DNA of 64,000 bases from the NCBI RefSeq assembly GCF_002288925.2, contig NW_022098001.1, positions 14,972,527 through 15,036,526 of the forward strand, written 5' to 3'. Below, in pieces: positions 1 to 9,925 of the stretch; position 1 is the stretch's first letter, and every line of letters begins with the position of its first letter. Source of the stretch: Delphinapterus leucas (taxonomy: Eukaryota; Chordata; Mammalia; Artiodactyla; Monodontidae). The translations under genes and the position numbers were made by a program. Below the pieces are notes generated by a model. The model made no database searches. It was not told the origin of the DNA and saw only the letters and a list, made by a program, of their open reading frames with translations.

Positions 1-607
1 CACACACTTTTCACACAGTGGGTGCTGTCTTGGTGGACACTGCTCACGTGGCCTGCTTGCTCAATGCTCACTTTTTTTCCTTCTTGCTGTCAAGAGTCAT
101 ATGTAGGCTATCTATTGTCACTGTGTTCTGCTTAGGTCTTCTCTTTTTCATTTATTCCAGTTATTCTTACAACGGGAAGTATTAAACGACAGTTTGAAGG
201 ATTTCAGTTAATTTTAAGGAAGAATCTTCTAAAGTGACAGTGGAGTAACAATGAAATGTGTGACAATAGCCAAGAAACACCTATGGCATCACCCTTTTTG
301 AAAATATGGGATGGTCTGTGATGCTGAATGAAGGCAGAAGACCTTTGAAGACCTTTGTAGATGATACCTCAAGTCTCTTTGCACAGGGCCTAACATTTAG
401 TGTATCAGTCATCTATGTTGCATAACAAATTGTCCCAAAATTTAGCAGCTTAAAACAGCAAACATTTATTATCTCACAGTTTCTGGAAGTCAGGAATCTG
501 GATATGGGGTGCATGCCTTTGATTCAGAATCTAGATGTGAGGTGAGTGCCTTTGATTCAGAGAGAGAGAGAAAGAGAAAGGGAGAGAGCTCAAGAAATGG
601 CAAGTAA
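1..607. other. CDH17 intron with an old repeat-like stretch
   Basis: Intronic sequence upstream of the first exon seen. Positions 398-545 resemble an old mammalian interspersed repeat (run of the type AACAAATT..TTAGCAGCTTAAAACA..ATTTATT), related in wording to the stretch at 2431-2715. Positions 545-590 hold a short GA-rich simple repeat. I see nothing else. Confidence 0.5.
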
Positions 608-619
608 GATGGAAGTCAG

Positions 620-830
620 GGGCTTCCCTGGTGGCGCAGTGGTTGAGAGTCCGCCTGCCGATGCAGGGGACACGGGTTTGTGCCCCAGTCCGGGAGGATC
701 CCACATGCTGCGGAGCAGCTGGGCCTGTGAGCCATGGCCGCTGAGCCTGCACGTCCAGAGCCTGTGTTCCTTAACGGGAGAGGCCACAACAGTGAGAGGC
801 CCGCAGACCGCGAAAAAAAAAAAAAAAAAA
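620..830 (+). repeat. CHR-type SINE (cetacean tRNA-derived)
   Basis: Starts GGCTTCCCTGGTGGCGCAG (A-box-like) with a B-box-like GGTTTGTGCCC, and ends in an A tail. A perfect 13-bp target duplication (AGATGGAAGTCAG) flanks it at 607-619 and 831-843, so the insertion borders are certain. Confidence 0.93.
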
Positions 831-831
831 A

Positions 832-2430
832 GATGGAAGTCAGTCTTCTTATAACTAATCTCGGAAGTAACATCCCATAACTTTTGCTATATTCATTAGA
901 AATGAGTCACTAGGCCCAGTTCGCACTCAAAAGGAGGAGGTTACACCAAGGCATCAATATCAGGGCTGGGGGGATTGCTGGGAGCCACCGTAGAGGCTGC
1001 CTGCCTTATTTGGGAGGAGGGCAGTACTAGTTTTCTGAAGCTGCTGAAGATGTCATTGTTGGTAAAACAAATTGTTCAGGGATGCAGCATGCTCTTTGCA
1101 TCTCCAAAAGTGAGAATTTATTTTGTAACAATATTTCACAAAGTCTTGAATTGTGGACTCAATGGACCAGGAATTCTTATAAATCAACACAGATTGAGTC
1201 TATTCTCTATATGTAGCCCAAAGGGGTACAAAAAATATCCCTGCCTTTTGGGGGCTTACTGTCTAGCTCAATAAAATACTCAATTATTCCTTAGTATATT
1301 TATATTCTCCTGTTTGGTGTCTTATATTGGCCAGAATCTTGTGGGACTCATGTCCCCAAGTCTCAGCAATAACAACATTAATTCTGAAATCCCACCTGCT
1401 ACCAAGACCTTTGTGTTCATACAGGAACTTCATCCTCTGGTAAAAGCCCCACCTCCCTAAAGTATTTCTGAGTGCCCCAAGAGTTGCTGTATGTACCCTC
1501 TGAATCAGTTTGGGCTGCCACTTGTTCCTGGCCTTTGTCACTCAGGGACATGGCACTTCTTTGACTCCTGGCTCATTCATAAGCTCTCTGTTCCCAACGA
1601 GTGGTGTCTCCTACTGGAATTTCCCTGTCACTGACGTCAGCAGTCTTCACGGTACCTCTGACAGCTGGAGGTTTCCTCCGTGGTGAGAGAAGGACAGTGT
1701 CCTCTGTGTTATGCTCACTTGCTGGGGGGAAAGGTCCAGAGCAGGGCTGCTCAGACACCAAACAATCACAGAAGTTAGCAAGACACTCTTTCATTCCAAC
1801 ACACAGATGCTTTTCTTACAAGGGCAGATGCATGTTCCAAAGGTGACTCGGTTGTTTGTGAAAGCGGAAATGCCAGCAGCTGCAACACTAGATACGTGTT
1901 CTTTTCTGCTACCCACGTTGCCCCGCCTCCCCAGCCCATGAGACACGTCTGCACATGCCAGCTCCATTATAGACATAACATAGGTACTTCCATTCCTCCC
2001 CTCACAAACCCTCCAAATCTCCCTGTAAATCAGTAGATGCAAAGTAACATGGGGAAGGGGATGAAACCGACCTCCGCAAGTGGGGAATACATATTCAAGT
2101 TTTAGCCCTCACATGGGATTCTGGCTGTGTGTAGAGAAACCCACAATTCCCATTTCACAGAGCAAGATGACCCAGCACCTATCAGAACTCAGCCAGACCT
2201 GGGTGGAGCACTGAGTCAGAGCCGAACTTCTGGAACTCCCTGGACTGAGACGTCAACAGAAGTAAAACTTAGGACCATAAAATGCAGCAAGGCAGAGACG
2301 GTCCCTGCTCTCCGTCCCGTGCCCGTCTTTATCTTTGGGGTGGAGTCAGTCTCTGCCATTTTTCCAGGAAGTTACTTAGAAGTAACCACGGTTGGCTTGT
2401 CCTTGTTTAGTTTTACCATTTGCCTTGTGT
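832..2430. other. CDH17 intron, no recognised feature
   Basis: Apart from the target duplication at its left edge I see no exon, RNA gene or repeat that I can name here. Several short open frames on both strands lack coding character. Confidence 0.5.
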
Positions 2431-2713
2431 ATTAGTGTCTGAGGGTGGCCGTAACGAATTACCACAGACTTGGTGACTTAAAACCACAGAAATTTATTTG
2501 CTAAGAGTTCTGGAGACTAGAAGTCTGAAATCAAGGTGCCAGCTAGGGGAGAATTCTTCCTTGCCTCTTCTGGTTCCTTGTGGCTCCTTGGCTGCTTGTG
2601 GCAGCATCGCTGCAGTCTCTGCACTCTCTTCACATTGCCTCCGCCTCCGTGGGCGTCTCTGTGTCTTCTCTTCCTCTTATAAGAACGCCCACCACTGGAT
2701 TTAAGGCCCACTC
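2431..2713. repeat. Old LTR-type (MaLR/ERVL-like) repeat fragment
   Basis: Contains phrases typical of old mammalian repeats (ACCACAGACTTGGTGACTTA, AGAAATTTATT, TTCTGGAGACTAGAAGTCTG). It is interrupted at 2728 by a long CHR SINE and resumes after 3070. The family name is from memory and uncertain. Confidence 0.5.
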
Positions 2714-2727
2714 CAAATCCAGGATGA

Positions 2728-3070
2728 GGGACTTCCCTGGTGGTGTAGTGGTTAAGAATCCGCCTGCCAATGCAGGGGACACAGGTTCGATCCCTGGTCC
2801 GGGGAGATCCCACATGTCGTGGAGCCATTAAGCCGCGTGCCACAACTACTGAGCTTGTGCTCTAGAGCCCGCGAACCACAACTACTGAGCCTGTGTGCCA
2901 TAACAATTGAAGCCCGTGTGCCTAGAACCTGTGCTCTGCAACAAGAGAAGCCACCGCAATGAGAAGCCCACACACTGCAACGAAGAGTAGCCCCCTCTTG
3001 CCACAACTAGAGAAAGCCCGTGGACAGCAAGAAAACCCAACATATCCAAAAGTAAATTAAAAAAAAAAAA
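2728..3070 (+). repeat. Long CHR-type SINE (tRNA-derived, about 340 bp)
   Basis: The same tRNA-like head as the short CHR SINEs (GACTTCCCTGGTGGTGTAG) but with a longer body of repeated ACAACTACTGAGC phrases and an A tail. A perfect 14-bp target duplication (CAAATCCAGGATGA) lies at 2714-2727 and 3071-3084. Confidence 0.9.
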
Positions 3071-3084
3071 CAAATCCAGGATGA

Positions 3085-3482
3085 TTTCATCTCAAGGACA
3101 CCTGAACTGTGTCCTCCCAAAATTCATATGGTGAAGTCCTAACTTCCAGCACCTCAAAGGGTGACTATTATTTAGAGATAGGGTCTTTAAAGAGGTAATT
3201 AAGTTAAAATGATGTCATTAGTGTGGGTCTTAAGCCAATATGACTGGTGTCCTTCTAAGAAGAAAAAATCTGGACAGATACAAGTACAGGGGAAGACCAT
3301 GTGAAAGCACATGCACCAGACAGCTATCTACAAGCCAAGGAGAAAGGTCTCAGAAGAAATCAACCCTGCTGACACCTTGATCTCAGACCTCTAGTGTCCA
3401 GAAACTGTGAGAAAATAAGTTTCTGTTGTTAAAGCCATCCAGTTTGTGGTACTTTGTTATGGTGCCCTTAGCAGACTAAGAC
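3085..3482 (+). repeat. MaLR-type LTR fragment
   Basis: Contains TCCTCCCAAAATTCATATGG, TTGTTAAAGCCATCCAGTTT and a TAGCAGACTAAGACA end, the wording of MST/MLT1-class LTRs of mammals. It is an ancient, coding-free remnant. Confidence 0.7.
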
Positions 3483-3660
3483 ACTTCACACACTGCGCTA
3501 CTGAAAGGGTTAGAAGAACCAACATCGATCTAAGAACTTTAGTCTGCTACTCAAAGCTACTTCCAGTGCTTTCTAGGAACCTGATTCTTCAGTGAAATCA
3601 TTTTCTAACAGAGTAAAAAGAGCCTATAATGGATGGGTTTCCTTCTTTTCTTCTCTACAG

Positions 3661-3876
3661 GGAACAGTATTGGAACACTTATTGCTCATGACATGGATGA
3701 AGAAAACACTATCAACAGTGTTTTAGGATACAGAATTGTGGATCAAACCCCCAAAGTTCCTAGAGATGGACTCTTCCTGGTCCAAGCCTACTCAGGAATG
3801 TTCCAGTTAGCCTTGCAGTCCTTGCGGAAGCGAGACACTCCGCAGTACAACTTGACAGTAGAGGTGTCTGACAAAG
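3661..3876 (+). CDS. CDH17: CDH17 exon encoding most of ectodomain EC4
   Basis: This 216-bp exon follows a pyrimidine-rich tract ending TTCTCTACAG and is followed by donor GTTAGT. It starts in phase 1 (two bases of a split Gly codon) and ends with the first base of an Asp codon. The product contains IGTLIAHDMDEEN, a typical first-half cadherin-repeat pattern with acidic calcium ligands, then GLFLVQAYSGMFQLALQSL and YNLTVEVSDK. NLT is a potential N-glycosylation sequon. The apparent Met upstream at 3633 is intronic and should not be taken as a start. It would correspond to about residues 357-428. Confidence 0.93.
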
Positions 3877-5164
3877 GTTAGTATCACCTTCCCTGTGTCA
3901 AGAATGATAACACTTGTTTTCTTTCTAGTTGTGATTTGCTAGGCTGCTCTGATGCCTGGGTGTATTACAGAAGGATGCTGTTTAAGAGTTCTTGCTTCCT
4001 ATGTGAAACACAGCACAGAGGCAGCAGGTCCGACATGGTAATGGCCAGAGCGGTGGCTTAGGCAACATTATTACGTTGGTTCCCTGAGAAGAAGATGCCC
4101 AAGAGGGGATTAAATATATAAGGATTTTATTAGGGGAATTGCCTATGAGAAAAAATGGGGAGGGATACAGAGAAGGCTGGGAGAGCCATCAGACCTCAAT
4201 CCAAGCCGGACGCTGAGTGAAGGAGAGAAGGAAGGACAGTGGTGGGAGTACCATAGACCACTAAGCAGTCAAAGGGAAGCTCAGCAAGGTCATTAGGGGT
4301 CCAAAGTTGGCCGTGGAAGGAGTCTGTGATCTCCAAAACAGGCCTACCTTAGCCTGCCGGCCTTGCTCTGTCACTGGCTTGGGGCAGCCAATGGGAAGCA
4401 AGGCCTTGGTGCAAATGTGGTGACGGGTTTCAGAGCAAGGCGGCATGTTGTCAATTAAGATCCCTGGTGTTAGGGGTTGGCAAGGCACGTCGTCATGGCC
4501 ACCATGGTCACAAACAAGAAAATTAGTTGTATTTCCCAAGTCTCCCTTTCAGACTCAAAGGATTCTACTGTATGACAGTGAAGGAAAAATGTATCGTTTG
4601 GGAGGTTTTGTCTTCTTATATTAGCTGCTAGGCGGCCATTTGACGGTATCTGGAGACATTCTTCCTTAACGCCTTATACAATTTCAAAACAAGTGGTTTT
4701 TAATCTTTGTTAAGTCATGAGACCCTTTGAGGATCTGATGGAAACTATGAATTCCTCAACAAATGTACACATTATCAACAAATTGCACAGACACACAAAC
4801 TTACATGAACTCAGGGATAGGCTTATTTTAAGATCATTAATACTCCTAGGCTAAGAATCGTTCTTTAACTGGCACTGAATCTTAGGTTACCAAATAGTTC
4901 AGTAATTGTTATGCTACGAGAGAGAGATTATACAGGTGTGCTGAAGTAAAGAGCACCATTTCATACTGTGCTTCACATTTTTTTTCTTCATTACACAGTT
5001 GCTGAGATACTGAAGAGAGCTGGGGTTTAGCGGGCCCCCGAAGCAGAATGGTCGAGACATAGTGATTAGGCAAATATTGAGGGCCTAACATAATGTCTAG
5101 CATTATGTTAAGAGGTACAACAGAAGTGGGTATAATAAGTCATCCCTGCCCATGATGAGCTGAC

Positions 5165-5530
5165 AATCTCACACCATTAGCCAGCCATTCTTTCAGCAGT
5201 TATTGAGCAGTTACCGTGATTGAGGCACCATTCAAGGTACTGGGGATACACAAATGAATAAGACCCCGTGTCTGTCCTCAAGGAGCATTTGTGGTAGAGG
5301 AGATGGACATGTGAATAAATAAATTGTAAGAAATATATACAAGGTAGCCCATGAAGGCAATGAGGGACTCGGTGGAGTGGTAGAGAGCTGATAAAGCTTT
5401 CTGGAAGAGGTGTCATTGCTCTGAACTTTGATGGATGAATATGACAAGTTACAAAATAGTGTAAAGGCTTACAGAGGAGAAGAAAGCCCATGTGAAAATG
5501 CATGGGGACCTGAAGCAGTTTGAGGCTGCA
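5165..5530 (-). repeat. L2 LINE 3' fragment
   Basis: Matches the wording of reverse-oriented L2 3' ends: TTATTGAGCAGTTAC, GGTACTGGGGATACACA, TCCTCAAGGAGCATTT and later GAGGTGTCATTG. Old and diverged. Confidence 0.6.
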
Positions 5531-6369
5531 AGAGCATCAGATTAAAAATTGTCTATGTACCTGAGTACATCTATAGACTATATGGACCATATTATACAGT
5601 ATATTTATATATAACTATATATGTGTATTGATGGAGTTAAACATCCAGTTGCATACTGTAGAAAATTAGACTGGTAGGCGGTAATTAACACAGTTTTACC
5701 TAAAATCAGGGAAGGTCTGTTAGCCAGGAGGTCCACTGCTGGCCCAAATAAGGTCTGTGCAGAGCAGGGAGCCAGTGAGTTCAGGCCCTGGGACCTCCTG
5801 AAATCTTCAGCCGTTCTTGCTGTCTACAAATGATCTGGGGACTGGACCCAACTTGAGTTAACATCCACTTATTTGTAATACCGTTATTATTAGATTACAC
5901 GCCTGGCTTTGTGTCCAGTGTGCCGAGCACAAGCTTTAGAGCTAGGCTGTGTGAGTATATTTGTCAGGATCCCAGCAGGAAACAGACAGCCCCCTCAAAA
6001 GAAGTAACCAAAAAGTGTTTAGAGAGGGGATTATTTGTAAAGGCTGGGGGTAGGGGTTATGGGAAACCAACAGGGGGTGTGAAGCACAATGGCAGCCTTT
6101 CTTACCTGAAGGTGAGAAGGGATGAGGGAAGGTAACATCCCCTGAAGGAACAAAGCCTGTTCCTGTGACTATAGAAGAGGCTGCTAGGGGAACTAGACCC
6201 TGACCCTGTTCCTCCTGCCCTTCCTTAGATCTCCTGCCAGTGCTACCACTGGTGGAACCCAACTTCTACCCAGAGGGCCAGGATGCCCACTGATGCAGTT
6301 CCTAAGGTCAGCCTCTGGGGCACAAAGCAGGGTGAAGGGAGGAGAGTGGACAGAGAGGGAAAAGGAACG

Positions 6370-6640
6370 CATGGATTTGAATTCTGGCTTGAACACTAGT
6401 TAGTTGTATGACCTTGGTCAGGTCACCAACTTCTCTGTCCTTTGGCTTCCTCATTTGTGAACTCAAATGATGTGTGTGAACTCATCATGTGTGTGAACTC
6501 ATTTGAGTGTGGACTCAAACTCAAATGAGAATGATAATTGTACCTACATCACAGAGTTAGAATGAAGATGAAATGAGTCATGCAAGCAAAGCACTTAATA
6601 TGGTGCCTGGTACATAGAGAGTGCTAACAATGTTAGTTAG
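6370..6640 (+). repeat. MIR SINE with internal small duplication
   Basis: MIR core wording: TTGTATGACCTTGGTCAGGT, CTTCTCTGTCCTTTGGCTTC, and tail GCACTTAATATGGTGCCTGG. The middle (about 6455-6530) carries several near-copies of GTGTGAACTCAT, a local expansion not found in a normal MIR. Confidence 0.7.
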
Positions 6641-7542
6641 GACGAGAACCTTGGCTCTGTTGCACTCTACATTTTTTAGATAAACTGACTACCGCACAGA
6701 GATTTTGAGTGACATTTCCGAGCTCTCACACATCTGATAAGTAGCAGAGACAGAATTTGAACAGTGGGGTTCCAAAGCCCAGAGTCTTAGCCCTTGTATA
6801 ATACACTACTTCATAGCTAGAACAATGGAAACCCCAACAAAAAACCTATCATGTTGGTTCTCACTGTGGATATTTCCCTGGGGATCCCATCCCCACCTGT
6901 ACTCCATGCTCATCTTGGACCTAGGTTGAACCTGCTGTCTCTGACTAGGTCTCTGAATTGTCAAACCCACCCCTCAAAGCCTATGCCATCTCCCAGAGTT
7001 CTATGAGCTACCTCTGCCTCTGTAGGCTGGGCAGCAAGGCCTTTGGAAGGGGGCTAATTGTACCTTTCCTCCCTCACTTGGGCCTTCCCTTTGCGGGGGG
7101 GGTGGGCAGAAGGGATATAGGACAGTAAGTGCTGGAAGTGTTCAGAGTAGGAAAGACAACCCTCTGGGATGCTCAAAGAAGTCTTTCTAGAAGGATAGTT
7201 TTGTACTGGGCTTTGAAGGCTACATACGTTTCACTAGCCAGAAAAGAGAGGCTGCTTCACAGAAAAGAAGCCATCTTGCTTGGGGACAAGCCTTACTGAG
7301 GAGGGGGCAGGTAGAGGGAGTGGGAAGCCCAGGGGAGTCTCTCGTGGGGTTTTCTTCAGCCCTTGGTGACCTGCTCATGGGTGCAGGTGGGGAGCAGAGA
7401 ATCCTCTCACCACACAAATCGCATGTCAATAGTAAAATTGTGGCTATGGTCGTCACTTTACTTGCCAACTGTTTTTCTTGCAGATTTCTGATTTTCATGC
7501 ATGATTTTCAGTGAAAATTTCTGATGTGACTTTGATTTTCAG

Positions 7543-7619
7543 ATTTCAAGACCCTCTGCTTTGTGCAGATCAACATTATTGATATCAATGATCAGATCCC
7601 CATCTTTGAAAAATCAGAT
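7543..7619 (+). CDS. CDH17: CDH17 exon encoding the EC4-EC5 linker
   Basis: A 77-bp exon after TTGATTTTCAG and before donor GTGAGT. It completes the split Asp codon of the preceding exon and ends in phase 0. It encodes DFKTLCFVQINIIDINDQIP followed by IFEKSD, 26 residues. The DINDQIP motif is the calcium-binding interdomain linker (DxNDxxP) of cadherins and marks the EC4/EC5 border. It is too short for simple ORF detection, and the frame is fixed by its neighbours. Confidence 0.92.
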
Positions 7620-8702
7620 GTGAGTAGTTATCACCTTGCTTTTTCTTTACTTTGTTCGTATTTACCTGACCCCTACTTCTGGAATAAAGACACAAACAGT
7701 AGTTCAGGAAAATGCCAGACTTAATATCTTAATCAATGCACTGGTACCAAACTCAAACACCGTCTTCAGTGGAACTCTTCAGGGAACAGTAACATTCACG
7801 GTTATAGCATCTGGAAGCATCTGTTTTTTTTATTAAAAACTTTTGCCAACAGCTCATTTATTTCAAGGACTGCTTGGAAGCTACAACCAGTGTATAGCAG
7901 GACAATAAATAGATTACTGCTAGGTCTCAAACAAGCATGTGTAGTCAGAGTTTAAAATTTTGAATACTGCCAATTTAAACTCATTTTGTATTTATTGGAT
8001 AAGAGAAAAGGGGAAGAAAAAACGAATCTCTGGTTTATGCCAAAAAATGTGCCCAAGACATCTGCAAGAATTAGAATTGGGAAAAAAGAGCAGGAGAAAA
8101 ATGATCAGTTGAGTATATCAAGAAGAATTCAAGTTAACTTATTATTAATGTGGGGGTAGTTTGATCGATGCTTCCCTTAAAATGGATGCCTCTATTTATT
8201 TATTCTGGAGAAGAGAGTAGCCTTTTTGGGTAGATTGTTATGTTTGAACTCAGTTTATGAGGCAGCCCAGAGCCTTGTGACGATGTTCATAAATCACAAT
8301 AGGGATAAGGCAGTGACAAAGAACGGGAATTGATTTATGGGAGGGTTTGAGGAGGTAAAAAGTGTGACAATATAACTTGTATAGTAGGCACTGAGGTTAA
8401 GCAAGTGTGAGAGTAAGAGCCTGTTTCTACTCTGCCTCCATTCTCTTGGGCGTTTGATCCTTTCTGTGTGTTGTAGTTTCCTTGCATTACATCTAGACAG
8501 TGTTTTTAGATTGAGGGTAAGAGTCCTGCTTTGGGAATCTCAGAGCTTGGAAAGGCAAACTGGGCCTTAGAAAGGTGAGTCCACTTCTTTCATTGCTGTG
8601 GTCCTTTCCTGGACCCTGCCTGTTACCATCTTCATGATCATCATGCCAAGACACATGATCTGGGGGATTTTCAGCGGAGGAGTGGAAGATGGTCTAGGTC
8701 AG

Positions 8703-8860
8703 TGTTAATTAAGAGCACCTGCTTTGGAGTTGGACAGACATTGGTTTGAATCCCAATTCTGTGACCAGCGAGCTGTGTGGTCTTGGGTGGGTTTTACCTC
8801 TCCAGTCTTTTGCTCCTCTGTCAAATGGAGATGATAATATAGCTACTCAGTAGGGTGCTT
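8703..8860 (+). repeat. MIR SINE, interrupted on its right by a CHR SINE
   Basis: MIR wording: GAGCACCTGCTTTGGAGTTG, GACCAGCGAGCTGTGTGGTC, TCTGTCAAATGGAGATGATA. A CHR SINE inserted at its 3' side, and the sequence after 9066 may continue the same old repeat cluster. Confidence 0.65.
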
Positions 8861-8862
8861 TT

Positions 8863-9057
8863 TTTTGGGTGGGGGGGACTCTCACTGCTGTGGCTTCTCC
8901 TGTTGCGGAGCACAGGCTCCAGATGCGCAGGCTCAGCGGCCATGGCTCACGGGCCCAGCCGCTCCGCGGCATGTGGGATCTTCCCGGACCGGGGCACGAA
9001 CCCGCGTCCCCTGCGTCAGCAGGCGGACTCTCAACCACTGTGCCATCAGGGAAGCCC
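8863..9057 (-). repeat. CHR-type SINE
   Basis: Reverse-oriented: a short T tract then CTCTCACTGCTGTGG, CGGCCATGGCTCACGGGCCC, ending GGGAAGCCC. Flanked by GGGTGCTTT at about 8853-8861 and 9058-9066. Confidence 0.9.
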
Positions 9058-9733
9058 GGGTGCTTTGTTTTGTTGCTTATCTTTACTGACCACTTATTAT
9101 GTGCCAGGCATTCAGGGGTTTTATATGCATCGTCTCTGTAAATCACCACAGCACACATGAAGTAAGTTCTGTTATTATTATTATTATTATTATCGTCATT
9201 ATCACCTCCAAGGACAGATGATAAACCTGAGACTTTAAAAAATTCGATAACTTACTTCAGTTCACCCAGGTCATAAGTGACAAGCCTAGGATTCATACCC
9301 AGGCCATTTAACGCTGAAGTCCAGGCTCTTAACCACTATTCCCTGATTGATTTAAGAATTAATTAAAATAATGTAAAGTGCCTGCCACATTGTAGGTACG
9401 CAATACATAGTAGCCATCTATTTGTCTCAACTATAATGATAACTACAGTTATTAAACATATTGGATGTGAGTGGAGGGATATGTTTTAGAATCCTCTCAG
9501 TAGATCTCTGAGATGTTGTGTTTCCTGGTACAACGGATATCAGTCTACAAGTATGACTGATGTCAAAATCAACTGTAACCCACTCATTAATAGAAAAAAA
9601 CATGCTTGGTAAGTATCGATGCAAACTGTGACTTGTGTCCATTCTGAAACCAAGGAGACAAGTTTGCCCTTTGACAATTGTACTCGATGACAATAGACAT
9701 TCTCATTGTTTCCTTCCCTTGTTTCCTTCTTAG

Positions 9734-9925
9734 TATGGAAACCTAACTCTCCCTGAAGATACAGCCATTGGAACTGTCATCTTAACCATCCAGGCCACCG
9801 ATGCTGATGAACCATATACGGGAAGTTCTAAAATCCTGTACCGAATTACACAGGGAGACAGTGAGGGACATTTGGAGATTGAAACAGATCCCGAAACCAA
9901 TACTGGATATGTCAAGGTTAAAAAG
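9734..9925 (+). CDS. CDH17: CDH17 exon encoding the first half of EC5
   Basis: A 192-bp phase 0-0 exon (64 codons) after CTTCTTAG and before donor GTAAAT. The product starts YGNLTLPEDTAIGTVILTIQ and continues ATDADEP, with the PED and DADEP acidic clusters that bind calcium in classical cadherin repeats. It ends NTGYVKVKK. NLT is a potential N-glycosylation site. The following intron is 22.7 kb, the largest in the window. Confidence 0.94.

Larger units (their letters stand above)
3877..7542. other. CDH17 intron with old repeats
   Basis: 3.7 kb between two exons. Holds L2 (about 5165-5530), MIR (about 6370-6640), possible L2 (about 7110-7260) and two stretches that look like old LTR or DNA-transposon remnants (about 4080-4560 and 5940-6300). 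There is an AT-rich patch at 5560-5640. I see no exon or RNA gene. Confidence 0.5.
7620..9733. other. CDH17 intron
   Basis: Holds a MIR (8703-8860) split by a CHR SINE, and a short ATT-rich microsatellite at about 9170-9195. Otherwise ordinary intron sequence. Confidence 0.5.

Noticed and set aside
620..760. tRNA gene, because of A- and B-box-like sequence
   Set aside because: It is the tRNA-derived head of a CHR SINE with target duplications, not a foldable complete tRNA.
531..873. Overlapping open frames on both strands with shared peptides such as AQRPWLTGPAAP and repeated at every CHR SINE
   Set aside because: These frames are translations of the GC-rich SINE body and recur wherever a copy lies; no splice or expression evidence.
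3633..3660. Met upstream of the EC4 exon as a possible gene start
   Set aside because: The stretch is a pyrimidine-rich intron end with AG at 3659-3660; the coding frame enters from an upstream exon.
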